Below, in pieces: positions 47,755 through 60,000 of a DNA stretch of 64,000 nt. The notes below the pieces were generated by a model. The model worked only from the letters and a program-made list of their open reading frames with translations. It searched no databases and was not told the origin of the DNA. The stretch comes from Penium margaritaceum (taxonomy: Eukaryota; Streptophyta; Zygnematophyceae; Desmidiales; Peniaceae). How positions within the stretch are numbered: the stretch's first letter is position 1; every line of letters begins with the position of its first letter. The translations under genes were made by a program, and so were the position numbers. The stretch spans positions 82,187 through 146,186 of the forward strand of contig SZWC01004831.1 in the NCBI GenBank assembly GCA_023375785.1, given 5' to 3'.

Positions 47755-50505
47755 ATGGCAACGACCGGGAGCAGCTCTGCAACACAGTCAACCGAGCCCC
47801 CCGTCTTCAACCCCTCTAAGGGTCCAGTCTGCAGGGGTGATATGCTAACCCTAGCGCTTTCACGCCACCTCAACAAGTGGCCAACCGCGACAAAGAAGGC
47901 TGGATTTCAGTGCGGGTCGAGCGGCTCCAAGCTCCCAGGCACCTGCGACCGTATCCGGGGCCACTTTGGCGAAGCCAACGCGAACGTCGCAAAGTGCCCC
48001 AATCCGCCACCGTTGGCACGTGATGCCCTCGGCCTTGAGCGCGCACCTGTGCCAAGTGGGGAATGGATGCCGTTCAGCGCGCTGCTGTACAACGGCAAGG
48101 GGGAATCTTGGGGTACACGGAACAAGCCGGTGTCGTGGGTGCGGCTGTGGGAAGAGAGGGAGAGGGCAGCCGAGCGTGAGAGGGTGAGCATCACCGCCGT
48201 GGACTCCGAGGAGGAAGCAGAACGTGAGGCCGAGGCTGCTGCTACCCGCCTTGCTGCTGAGACTGCTGTCGGCATCCTCAGGTCCATGCCCATCGTTGAC
48301 GTCAATCGAATGGCGGGCATGCGGCAGAGCTCCATGGACAGGTTCAGTGCGCAAGCGAACAACGAGAAATGCCAGCTCAACATCGTCAAGCTTATGTGCA
48401 TCGGCGCGCTGCCCATCTCGTTCTGCAAGCAGAACATGCTCATGGAGGTGGTCTCGTCCGCCAAGCACACAACTCCGTCCTTCCGCCTGCCTCACAGGGA
48501 CAAGGTGGTGGAGGTGCTGCTGCCGCGGCTGGACAAGGAGCTAGAGGCCCTGGATGAGCCGCTGAAGCAGCAGTGGAACATCTACGGGTGCAGTGTGGCG
48601 GTGGACGAGTGGGCGGATGAGCAGTCCCGTCCAATTTACAACGCCATGGCGGTGAACATCCAGGGCTCCTACCACGTCTTTTCACGCGATGCAAGCGGCA
48701 TGGTGCGCAACGCAAACCACATGGCGAGCATGATTGAGGCTGCCATTGTGGAGGTGGGTGAGGGCAACATCGTCGGCGTCATCTGCGACAACACCAACGT
48801 CAACAAGAGGGCCTTTGAGGACCTCAAGGAGCAGTACCCTAGGATCTTTTTCCAGGGGTGCTGCGCCCTCAATGTGGACCTCGTGATGAAGGAAATCGGC
48901 AAGACGGACTGGGGTGCGGCGGTGCTGTCAAGGGCGGAGAAGGTGGTGACGTTTTTCCGCAACAACGACATGCCGCGGTGCTGGCTGAAGCAGGAGAGTG
49001 GCGGCCGGGTGCTGCTGCCTAAGTGCGACACACGATTCGCGACAGCGCACATCGTCGTGCAGCGCATGCTGGACATGCACCCCTTCCTGTTGAAGATGGT
49101 AAACAGCCGGGAGTGGAAGACAATGGGACAGCACCGTGAGGCAGGGTTTCAGGCGCGCAAGAAGGCAGTGCGTGCCTTGGTCCGCCGGCGTGTCTTTTGG
49201 GTGCAGCTGCGGGAGATCCGTGACCTGCTGAGTCCCCTGGTCGAGGTGCTCCGCACTGCTGACCATCCCGGCAAGGGGGTTGCAGACATATACGAGGGCC
49301 TGCTGGACTGCATGGAGAAGCTGCGCGCACTTGCAGAGCCGTGAGGAAGCAAGCCCGCACGCGTGGGCCAGGCCCATGTGCAGTATGCCATGGGCCGCCT
49401 GTCACAACGTTGGAAGTCCGACATGGCGTGCCCTCTGTACGCCGCGGCCCATCGTCTGCACCCATCGCACTTTGGCAACAACCTCAGCGGTGATGCCGAG
49501 ACGGTCACCGTGTGGTCGGCCGTGGTGGATGCCCTTGTGCCCGAGGCGGACCATGACGCAGTCCAGGCACAGATTTGTGCCTTTCAGAACGGCCAGACTG
49601 CAGTGGACGTGGATCCACTGAAAACCCCCAAGGCGAACGCACGAGCCAAGGCCGCAATTTTGAAGGTGAGCACAGGTTTGTTGCCTGCGCACGAATGGCA
49701 CGAGCTCTACCTCGGTGCCATGCCTGCATTGCGCAAGCTTGCAATGAGGCTGCTGACGCAGCCATGTTCGTCATCGGAATGTGAGCGTATTTTCAGTGCG
49801 CACAAACTCATTCACACTGCACGTCGCAACCGCTTGCACGTCCGCACCCTCCAGCTGCTTGTGCGTTGCAACGTGCGCCTGCGCAAGCATTGCAAAGGCC
49901 GCAGCAAGCGCAGGTCCACAGATTTCAACTGGCTCCACGACAAGGACGGGTCGGACAGTGATGATGATGGTGAGCTGACCGAGCTCACCAACCTGCCTGA
50001 GGATGAGGAGGGAGACAAAGGAGTGGGAGGAGGAGAGGAAGGGGACGATGTTGGGGAGGAGGAGGAGGAGGAGGGAGATGGAGAGGGAAATGGGGTTGAG
50101 GAGGGGAGTGGCAGCCAGGGTGGTGCTGCAGCAACACCAGCAAGAGACGGGGCCAACTACGCACGCCCAGTGCGCAGCCGCGAAGAGCTAGAGGAGTTCA
50201 TGGAGCAGGGAGCAGCAGGACAGGCCGCTGCTACGACAGCAACCGGCACGGCAAGGACTGCAGCCCGTGCCCGTGCAGCTGCTGCAGAGAAGGTGGACCA
50301 GGCTGCGAATTCAGGTACAGCAGCTGTCTCCTCTGTGACAGCAGCCCATGGATCTGGGCCTGCTGCTGGAGCAGGCCCCAGCAACACCAGGCCAACCAGG
50401 AAGACAGCAGCTGCAGGTGGTGGCGGTGCTGGCGGTGCAAGTGGTACTGGTGGTGTCGGCGGTGCTGGTGGGAAGCAGAAGAAGCGCAAGGGACCTGCTG
50501 CATGA
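47755..50505 (+). pseudogene. hAT transposase with one in-frame stop
   Basis: The ATG at 47,755 sits in an ideal context (GCCGCCATGGC), and the frame runs to TGA at 50,503. It is one reading frame of 916 codons interrupted only by TGA at 49,342-49,344 (codon 530). Residues 53-81 hold a possible BED-like finger (C53, C64, H70, C81). A DUF659-type RNase H fold follows, with likely catalytic aspartates D284 (CSVAVDEW) and D345 (VICDNTNVN). After the stop come the hAT PLYAAAHRLHP block and the C-terminal dimerisation region with SSSECERIFS (E675/E677) and KLIHTARRNRL. The tail is strongly acidic (about codons 740-785), then Ala/Gly/Thr-rich. The homologous blocks on both sides stay in one frame, so a simple nonsense change is more likely than an intron. 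GTGAG overlaps the stop, but the two nearest downstream AG acceptors give 31- or 43-bp introns that would shift the frame. Confidence 0.9.
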
Positions 50506-51053
50506 CTGTGGCGATGTGTTCTGCAGGTTGCATGCATCTCCCAAGCTTTGACATTTGGATGTTCAGATGTTCCATGCTCCAGTTCTCATTCGTATGAATG
50601 TTTGCTTTTCAGAAGGTATGGCCATGGAGCCATCATGTGTGCAACTGGCAAAAGTAGAGTGGCATGTCAGGACATGATAGCTATAAAAAATGCTGGAGCA
50701 TAACATTGGAGGAATGTGGAATGCTGTTGCCCTAAAGTACTCACAATTGTTGAAGACGGGTGACTGAAATCTGGCTCAAGTGCATGATGTATGCACTGTA
50801 GACATGTACCCACATGGTAATGTAGAAATGTGGCCATGTTGCATTTCAATTAGACATGCAAATGTCAAACAATATGTGAAACAATGTCATAGGAAATTTT
50901 TTTTCACAATCTGAGTTATGTCATTTCCAAGGTGTATGTGCCACTGGTCATGACCACTCAGTGTATCAACATCGATGTATCAGATCCTGGATACATCGAT
51001 ACAACGATGTCAACATCGATGTTTCGATGTTCGAGGTACCCCTGACATCACTG
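50506..51053 (+). other. hAT 3' region and right terminus
   Basis: About 550 bp of non-coding AT-rich sequence after the transposase. The last 90 bp carry several ATCGATGT copies, including the inverted pair ATCGATGTATC (50,971-50,981) and GATACATCGAT (50,990-51,000). The element ends GGTACCCCTGACATCACTG at 51,053. No ORF of note and no clear polyadenylation signal was seen. Confidence 0.8.
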
Positions 51054-51061
51054 CCTTAGTT
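51054..51061. repeat. hAT target-site duplication, right copy
   Basis: CCTTAGTT, identical to 46,398-46,405. The satellite resumes with GCACCCTAGTTGC. Confidence 0.95.
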
Positions 51062-54000
51062 GCACCCTAGTTGCACCCTACTTGCGCCCTTGTTGCTTCC
51101 TACTTGCATCCTAGCTGCACCCCACTTGCGCCCTACTTGCACCCTACTTGCATCCTAGTTGCCCCCTAGTTGCGCCCTAATTGCACCCTACTTGTGCCCA
51201 ACTTGCGCCCTAGTTGCACCCTAGTTGTACAGCCCTACTTGCGCCCTACTTTCTCCCTAGTTGTGCCCTACTTACGCCTTACTTGTGTCTTACTTGTGCC
51301 CTATTTGTGCCCTACTAGCGTCCTAGTTGCAACCTACTTGTGCCCTACTTGCGCCCTAGTTAAAGCCCTAGTTGCACCCTAGTTATGCCTTAGTTGCGCC
51401 CTACTTGCACCCTAGTTGTGTCCTACTTGCGTCCTACTTGCGCCCTAGTTGTGCCTTAGTTGCATCCTAGTTACGCCCTAGTTGCACCCTAGTTGCGCCC
51501 TAGTTGCACCATAGTTGCGCCCTAGTTGCGCCCTACTTGCGCCACACTTGCGTCCTATTTGCATCCTAGTTGCGTCCTAGTTGCACCCTAGGTACGCCCT
51601 AGTTGCGCCTCAGTTGGGCACTAGCTATGTCCTAATTGCGCCCTTGTCAAGTCCTAGTTGCACCCTAGTTGGGCCCTACTTTCACCCTACTTTCCTCCTA
51701 GTTGTGCCCTACTTGCACCCTAGTTACGCCCTAGTTGCTTCCTAATTGCGCCCTACATGCGCCCTAGTTGCATCCTACTTGCGCCCTACTTGCGCCCTAG
51801 TTGTGCACTAGTTGCACCCTAGTTGCGTCCTAATTGCGTCCTAGTTACGCCGTTGTTGCGCCCTAGTTGCACCCTACTTGCGCCCCACTGGCGCCCTAGT
51901 TACGCCCTAGTTGCACCCTTCTTGCACCCTATATACGCCCTAGTTGTGCACTAGATGCGCCCTACTTGCACCCTAGTTGTTCCCTAGTTACGCCCTAGTT
52001 GCACCCTAATTTGGCCCTACTTGTGTCCTTCTTGCGCCCTAGTTGCGCCCTAGTTGCGTCCTAGTTGCACCCTACTTGTGTCCTACTTGCGCCTCACTTG
52101 CGCCCTAGTTGCACCCTAGTTGCGTCCTAGTTGCGCCCTACTTGTGCCCAACTTGCGCCTTAGTTGCGCCCTGATTGCGCCCTATTTAAGCCCTACTTAC
52201 GCCCTACTTGCTCCCTAGTTGCGCCCTACTTACGCCTTACTTGCGTGCTACCTGTGCCCTAGTTGTGCCCTACACGCGCCCTAGTTGCGCCCTACTTGCG
52301 CCCTACTTGCACCCTAGTTGCGCCCTGGATGTGCCCTAGTTGCGTTCTAGTTGCGCCCTACTTGCGCCCTACTTGCACCCTAGTTGCACCCTAGTTGAGC
52401 CCTAAATGTGTCCTAGTTGCGCCGTAGTTACATCTCAGTTGGGCACTAGCTAGGTTCTAGTTGCGCCCTAGTTGCACTCTAGTTGCATCCTAGTTCCCCC
52501 CTACTTGCGCTCTAGTTGTGTCCTAGTTGTACCCTAGTTGCGCCCTACTTGCGCCCTGCTTGCGCCCTAGTTGCTTTCTAGTTGCGCCTCAGTTGGGCAC
52601 TAGCTAAGCCCTAGTTTTGCCCTAATTTCACCTTCGTTGCGCCCTAGATTCAGTTTAGTTGTGCCCTACTCGCGCCCAAGTTGTATCGTAGTTGCACCCT
52701 ACTTGCGTCCTACTTGCGTCCTAGTTGCGCCATGCTTACGCCCTAGTTGCGCCCTAGTTGCACCTCACTTGGGGACGAGATACACCCTGGTTAGACCCTA
52801 GTTGCATCCTAGTTTTGCCCTAGTTGCACCCTACTTGCGTCCTAGTTACGCCCTTGTTGCGCCCTTGTTGCACCCTAGTTGCATCCTACTTGCGCCCTAG
52901 TTGCGTCCTAGTTGCACCCACTTGCGCTCTACTTGCACCCTAGATGTGCCCTAGTTTTGTCCTAGTTAGGCCCTAATTGTACCCTAGTTGCACCCTAGTT
53001 GCGCTCTACTTGAGCTCTAATTGCACTCTAGTCGCACCCTAGTTGCACCCTAGTTGAGCCTTAGTAGCGCCCTACTTGCACCCTAGTTACGCCCTAGTTG
53101 TGTCCTACTTGCGTCCCATTTGTGCCCTACTTGTGCCATATTTGCGCCCTAGTTACGCCCTAGTTGCGCCCTAGTTGCATCTTACTTGTGCCGTAGTTGT
53201 GTCTCAGTTGGACGCTAGCTACACCCTAGTTGCACCCTAGTATCGCTCTAGTTGCGCCCTAGTTGCGTCCTACTTCCGTCCTATTTATGTCCTAGTTGCG
53301 TCCTAGTTGTACCCTAGTTGCGCCTTACTTGCGTCCTAGTTGCGCCCTACTTACGTCCTAGTTGCGTCCTAGTTCCGCCTCAGTTTGGCACTATCTACGC
53401 CCTAGTTTCACCCTAGTTGCACCCTAGTTGCACCCTAAATGCACCCTAGTTACGTCCTACTCGCGCCCTAGTTGCATCCTAGTTGCGCCCTAGTTACGTC
53501 CTACTTGCGCCCTAGTTGCACCCTAGTTGCACCTCAGTTGGGCACCAGATCCACCCTAGTTGCACCCTAGTTGTACCCTAGTTGTGTCCTAGTTACGCCC
53601 TACTTGCACCCTAGTTGCGCCCCTAGGTGCACCCTTGTTGCACGCTAGTTGCATCCTACTTGCGCCCTAGTTGTACCCTAGTTACACCCACTTGTGCTCT
53701 ACTTGCGCCCTAGATGTGCCCTAGATTTGTCCTAGTTCCGTCCTAGTTGCACCCTAGTAGCACCCTAGTTGCACCCTACTTGAGCCCTACTTACGCTCTA
53801 GTTGCACCCTACTTGCGTCCTAGTTGCATCCAAGTTACGTCCTAGATGCGCCCTAGTTGTGCCTTACTTGCGCCATACTTGCGCCCTAGTTGCGCCTCAG
53901 TTGGGCACTAGCTACGTCCTAGTTCCGCCCTACTTGCGCCCTAGTTGTGCCCTAGTTGCACCCTAATTGTGCCCTAGTTACACCCTTGTTGCGTCTCAGT

Positions 54001-57000
54001 TGGGCACTAGCTACGCCCTAGTTGCACCCTAGTTGCGTCCTAGTTGTGCCCTAGTTACGCAATACCCGCGTCTTAGTTGCGTCCTAGTTGCGTCCTAGTT
54101 TTATCCTACTTGTGTCCTACTTGCGCCCTAGTTGCACCCTAGTTGCACCCTACTTGCGCCCTACTTGCGCCCTAGTTATGCCCTTGTTGTGCCCTAGTTG
54201 AACCCTAGTTGTGTCCTACTTGTGTCCTTCTTGCGCCCTAGTTGCACCCTAGTTGTGCCCTAGTTGCACCCTCCTTGTGCCCTTGTTGTGCCCTACTTGC
54301 GTCCTAGTTGCACCCTACTTGCGCCCTACTTGCACCCTACTTGCGTCCTACTTGCGTCCTAGTTGTATCCTACTTGCACCCTACTTGCGTCCTACTTGCG
54401 CCCAAGTTGCGCCCTAGTTGCGCCTTAATTAAGTCCTACTTGCGTCCTACTTGCTCCCTAGTCGCACCCTACTTATACCTTACTTGCGTCCTACTTGCGT
54501 CCTAGTTGTGTCCTACATACGCCCTAGTTGCACCCTACTTGTGCCCCACTTGCGCCCTAGTTGCGTCCTAGTTACGCCCCAGTTGCTTCCTATTTACGCC
54601 ATAATTGTGCCCTAGCTGCGTCCTACTTGCGCCTTACTTGCACCCTAGTTGTACCCTAGTTGCACCCTAGTTGCACCCTAGTTGCAGCCTAGTTGCGTCC
54701 TAGTTGCGCCCTAGTTGCGCCCTAGTTGCGCCCTAGTTGCGCCCTAGTCGGGCCGTACTTGCGCCACACTTACGCCCTAGTTGCGCCCTAGTTGCGCCCT
54801 AAATGCGTCCTAGTTGCGCCGTAGTTACATCTAAGCTGGGCACTAGCTACGTCCTAGTTGCGCCCTAGTTGTACTCTAGTTGCGCCCTAGTTGCACCCTA
54901 GTTCCCCCCTACTTGTGCCCTAGTTGCGTCCTAGTTGTACCCTAGTTGCGCCCTACTTGCACCCTAGTTACGCCCTACTTGCGCCCTAGTTGCTTTCTAG
55001 TTGCGCCTCAGTTGGGCACCAGCTATGCCCTAGTTTTGCCCTAGTTACACCTTAGTTGCACCCTAACTGCGGTTTAGTTGTGCCCTTCTCGCGTCCTAGT
55101 TGTATCCTAGTTGCGCCCTACTTGCGCCCTACTTGCATCCTAGTTACGCCATGCTTATGCCCTAGTTGGACCCTAGTTGCACCTCACTTGGATACTAGAT
55201 ACACCCTAGTTGTACCCTAGTTGTACCCTTGTTGCATCCTAGTTGCACCCTACTTGTGCCCTAGTTGTGCCCTAGTTAAGTCCTTGTTGCACCCTAGTTG
55301 CGTCCTACTTGCGCCCTAGTTGCGCCCTAGTTACGGCCACTTGCGCTGCACTTGCACCCTAGATGTGTCCTAGTTTTGTCCTAGTTGCACCCTAATTGCA
55401 CCCTAGTTGTACCCTAGTTGCGCTCTACTTGAGCCCTACTTGCGCTCTAGTAGCACCCTAGTTGCACCGTAGTTGTGTCCTAGTTGCGCCCTAGTTCCGC
55501 CTTACTTGCGCCATACTTGCACCTTAGATGTGCATGAGTTAGGTACTAGCTACGTCCTAATTACGCCCTACTTGCGCCTTAGTTGCACCCTAGTTGCACC
55601 CTACATGTGCCCTAGTTGCACCCTAGTTGCATCTCAGTTGGGCACTAGTTGCGTCCTAGTTGCGCCCTAGTTGCGCAATACCTGCACCCTAGTTGCTTCC
55701 TAGTTGCGTCTTACTTGCACCCTAGTTACGTCCTAGTTGCGCCCTACTTGTGTCCTAGTTGTCCCCTAGTTGCGCCCGAGTTACACCCTAGTTGCGCCCT
55801 AGTTGTCCCCTTGTTGCACCCTAGTTGCACCCTACTTGCGCCCTTGTTGCGTCCTACTTGTGTCCTAGTTGCACCCCACTTGCGCCCAACTTGTACCCTA
55901 CTTCCATCCTAGTTGCGCCCTATATGTGTCCTACTTGCACCCTACTTGCGTCCTACTTGCGCCCTAGTTGCACCCTAGTTGTGCCCTACTTCAGCCCTAC
56001 TTGCACCCTACTTGCTCCCTAGTTGTGCCCTACTTACACCTTACTTTTGTCTCACTTGTGTCCCAGTTGTGCCCTACATGCACCCTAGTTGTACCCTACT
56101 TGTTCCCTACTTGCATCCTAGTTGCGCCCTAGTTGCGTCCTAGTTATCCCCTAGTTGCGCCCTACTTGCACCCTAGTTTCATCGTACTTGCGTCCTATTT
56201 GCGCCCTAGTTGTGCCCTAGTTGTGTCCTAGTTGTGCCCTAGTTGCGCCCTCGTTGCACCCTAGTTGCGTACTAGTTGCGCCCTACTTGCGCCATCCTTG
56301 CGTCCTACTTGCGTCCTAGTTGCGCCCTAGTTTCACCCTAGATGCGCCCTAGTTGCACCTCAGTTGGACACTAGCTATCTCCTAGTTGCGCCCTCGTCGC
56401 GTCCTAGTTGCACCCTAGTTGTGCCCTAGTTACAACCTACTTGCGTCCTTGTTGTGCAATGCTTGTCCCCTAGTTACGCACTAGTTGGACCCTAGTTGTG
56501 CCCTACATGCGTCCTAGTTGCATCCTACTTGTGTCCTACTTGCGCCGTAGTTGTGCCCTAGTTGCACCCTAGTTGCACCCTAATTGCGTCCTAGTTATGC
56601 CCTAGTTGCGCCCTAGTTGCACCCGACTTGCGCCCTACTTGCGCCCCACTGGCGCCCTAGTTACGTCCTAGTTGTGCCCTTCTTGCGCCCTAGTTATGCC
56701 CTAGATGCGCACTAGATACGTCCTACTTGCACCCTAGTTGTGCCCTAGTTACACCCTAATTGCACCCTAGTTGTACCCTACTTGTGCCCTTCTTGCACCC
56801 TAGTTGCGTCCTAGTTGCGCCCTAGTTGCACCCTACTTGCGTCCTTGTTGCGCCCTACTTGTGTCTAAGTTGCACCCTACTTGCGGCCTACTTGCGCCTC
56901 ACTTGCACCCTAGTTGCACCCTACTTATGCCCTAATTGCGTCCTAGTTACACCCTAGTTGCGCCCTACTTACGCCTTACTTGCGTGCTACTTGTGCCCTA

Positions 57001-60000
57001 GTTGTGCCCTACATGCGCCCTAGTTGCGCCCTACTTACGTCCTACTTGCGCCAAATTTGCGCTCTGGTTGTACCCTAGTTGCATCCTAGTTGCGCCCTAC
57101 TTGCGACCTACTTGCACCCTAGTTACGTCCTTCTTACGCCCTACTTGTGCCTTACTTGTGCCCTAGTTGCACCCTAGTTGTGCCCTAGTTGCGCCCTAGT
57201 TGTGCCCTTGTAGCACCCTAGTTGCGCCCTAGTTACACCCTAGTTGTGCCGTCATTGTGCCCTACTTGCACCATACTTGCGCCCTAGTTGCGTCCTAGTT
57301 GCGCACTGCTTGTGCCTCAGTTGGATACTAGATACGCCCTAGTTGTGCCCTAGTTGAAACCTAGTTGCACCCTAGTTGTACCCTAGTTGTACCCTACTTG
57401 CGCCCTAAATACGCCCTAGTTGTACCATACTTGCGCCTCACTTGTGCCTCACTTGCGCCCTACTTGCGCCCTAGTTGAGCCCTAGTTGAGTCCTAGTTGC
57501 TCCCTAGTTGCGCCTTAGTTGCATCTCAGTTGGACACTAGCTACGACCTAGTTGCGCCCTAGTTGCGCTCTAGTTGCGTCCTAGTTGCGCCCTAGTTGCG
57601 CCCTACTTCCGCCCTTCTTGCGCCCTAGTTGCGTCCTAGTTGTTCCCTAGTTGTACCCAACTTGTGCCCTAGTTGTGCCCTACTTGCGCCCTAGTTGCAT
57701 CCAAGTTGCACCGCAGGTTGGCACTAGCTACGTCCTAGTTGCGCCCTAGTTGCGTCCTAGATGCGCCCTAGTTGCGTCCTACTCGCGCCCAAGTTACGTC
57801 CTAGTTACGCCCTAGTGGCACCCTACTTGCACCCTACTTGTGCCCTACTTGCGCCCTAGTTACGCCCTATTTGCACCTCAGTTGGGCACTAGATACACCC
57901 TAGTTGCGCACTACTTGCGCCCTACTTACGCCCTAGTTACGGCCTAGTTGCGCCCTAGTTGCGCCCTACTTGCGCCCTAGTTACGCCCTAGTTGTGACCT
58001 TGTTGCACCCTAGTTGTGTCCTACATGCGTCCTAGTTGCGCCCTACTTGCACCCTACTTCCGTCCTACATGTGCCCTAGTTTTGTCCTAGTTGCGCCCTA
58101 GTTGTGCCCGATTTGGGCACTAGTTATACCCTAGTTGCACCCTAGTTGCGTCCTAGATGCGACCTAGTTGCGTCCTACTCGTGCCCTAGTTGTGTCCTAG
58201 TTGCGCCCTAGTTGCGCCCTACTTGCGCCCTACTTGCGCCCTACATGCGCCCTAGTTGCGTCCTAGTTGCACCTCAGTTAGGCACTATATACACCCTAGT
58301 TGCGCCCTAGTTGCACCCTAGTTACGCCCTAGTTGTGCCCTAGTTGCGCCCTACTTACGTCCTAGTTGCACCCTAGTCGCGCCCTTGTTGTACCCTAGTT
58401 GCGGCCTACATGCGCCCTAGTTGCATCCTACTTGCGCCCTAGTTGCGTCCAAGTTGTGTCGCAGGCTGGCACTAGCTACGCCCTAGTTGCGTCCTAGATG
58501 CGACCTAGTTGCGTCCTACTCGCTCCCTAGTTGCGTCCTAGTTGCACCCTAGTTGCGCCCTACTTGCGCCCTACTTGCGCCCTACTTGCGTCCTAGTTGC
58601 GCCCTAGTTACACCTCAGTTGGCACTAGCTACGTCCTAGTTGCGCCCTAGTTGCGCTCTAGTTGTGTCCTAGTTACGCCCTAGTTGCGCCTTAGTTGCGC
58701 CCTACTTCCGCCCTACTTGCGCCCTAGTTGCGTCCTCGTTGTACCCTAGTTGCACCCAACTTGTGCCCTAGTTGCGCCCTACTTGCGCCCTAGTTGCGAC
58801 CAAGTTATGCCGCAGGTTGGCACTAGCTACGTCCTAGTTGCGTCCTAGTTGCGACGTAGATGCGACCTAGTTGCGTCCTACTCCCGCCCTAGTTGCGTCC
58901 TAGTTACGCCCTAGTTGCGCCCTACTTGCGCCCTACCAGCGCCCTACTTGGGCCCTAGTTACGCCCTAGTTGTACCTCAGTTGGGCACTAGATACACCCT
59001 AGTTGCGCCCTAGTTGCGCCCTAGTTGCACCCTAGTTGCGCCCTACTTACACCCTACTTCCGCCCTAGATGTGCCCTAGTTTTGTCCTAGTTGCGCCCTA
59101 GTTGTGCTCTAGTTGGGCACTAGCTATGCCCTAGTTATGCCCTAGTTGCTTACTAGTTGCGCCCTAGTTGCGCCCTAGTTGCGCCCTACTTGCCCCCTAG
59201 TTGCGCCCTAGTTGCATCCAAGTTGCACCCTACTTGCACCCTACTTGCGTCCTAGTTGTGCCCTAGTTGTGCCCTTCGGGCGCCCTAGTTGCACCCTACT
59301 TGCGTCCTAGTCGCCCTAGTTGTGCCTCAGTTGGACACTAGCTACACCCTAGTTGCGTCCTAGCTACGCCCTAGTTGTGCGCTAGTTGCACCTCATTTGG
59401 ACACTAGCTACACCCTAGTTACGCCCTAGTTACACCCTAGGTGCACCCTAGTTGCGCCCTAGTTGCACCCTAGTTACACCGTAGTAGCGCCCTACTTGCA
59501 TCCTACTTGCGTCCTAGTTATGCCCCAGTTGCGCCCTAGTTGTGTCCTACTTGCGCCCTCCTTGCGTCCTACTTGCGCCATACTTGCGTCCTAGTTGTGT
59601 CCTACTTGTGTCCTTGTTGTGTCCTAGTTGTACGCTAGTTGCGTCCTACTTACGTCCTAGTTGTGCCTCAGTTGAGCACTAGCTATGCCTTAGTTGCGCC
59701 CTAGTTGTGCCCTAATTGCGCCATAGTTGCATCTCAGTTGCGCCCCACTTGCACCCTAGTTACGTTCTAGTTGCAACCTAGTTGCATCCTAATTGTGCCC
59801 TACATGCGTCCTAATTGTGCACTACTTGCACCCTACTTGCGCCCTACTTGCGCCCTACTTGCGTCCTACTTGTGCCCTAGTTGCGCCCTAGTTGCGTCCT
59901 AGTTGCTTCCTAGTTGTGCCCAAGTTGCGCCCTACTTGCGCCCTAGTTACACCCTAGTTGCACCTACATGAGCCTTAGTTGCGCCATAGTTGCATCTCAC

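Larger units (their letters stand above)
46406..51053 (+). mobile_element. hAT superfamily DNA transposon, full length
   Basis: A 4,648-bp insert in the satellite (about 4,358 bp once the N-flanked 289-bp duplication is discounted). It has CAGTG...CACTG termini, an intact 8-bp target duplication CCTTAGTT, subterminal repeats of the ATCGATGT family at both ends, and one plus-strand transposase gene. The internal sequence is GC-rich and unrelated to the host satellite. The intact target duplication and nearly intact gene point to a fairly young insertion. The satellite continues in the same phase and orientation on both sides. Confidence 0.95.

Noticed and set aside
47860-50575. Long antisense frames opposite the hAT transposase (up to 211 codons)
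   Set aside because: They lie opposite a GC-rich coding region, where few antisense stops are expected. They show no domain and conflict with the clear transposase frame.
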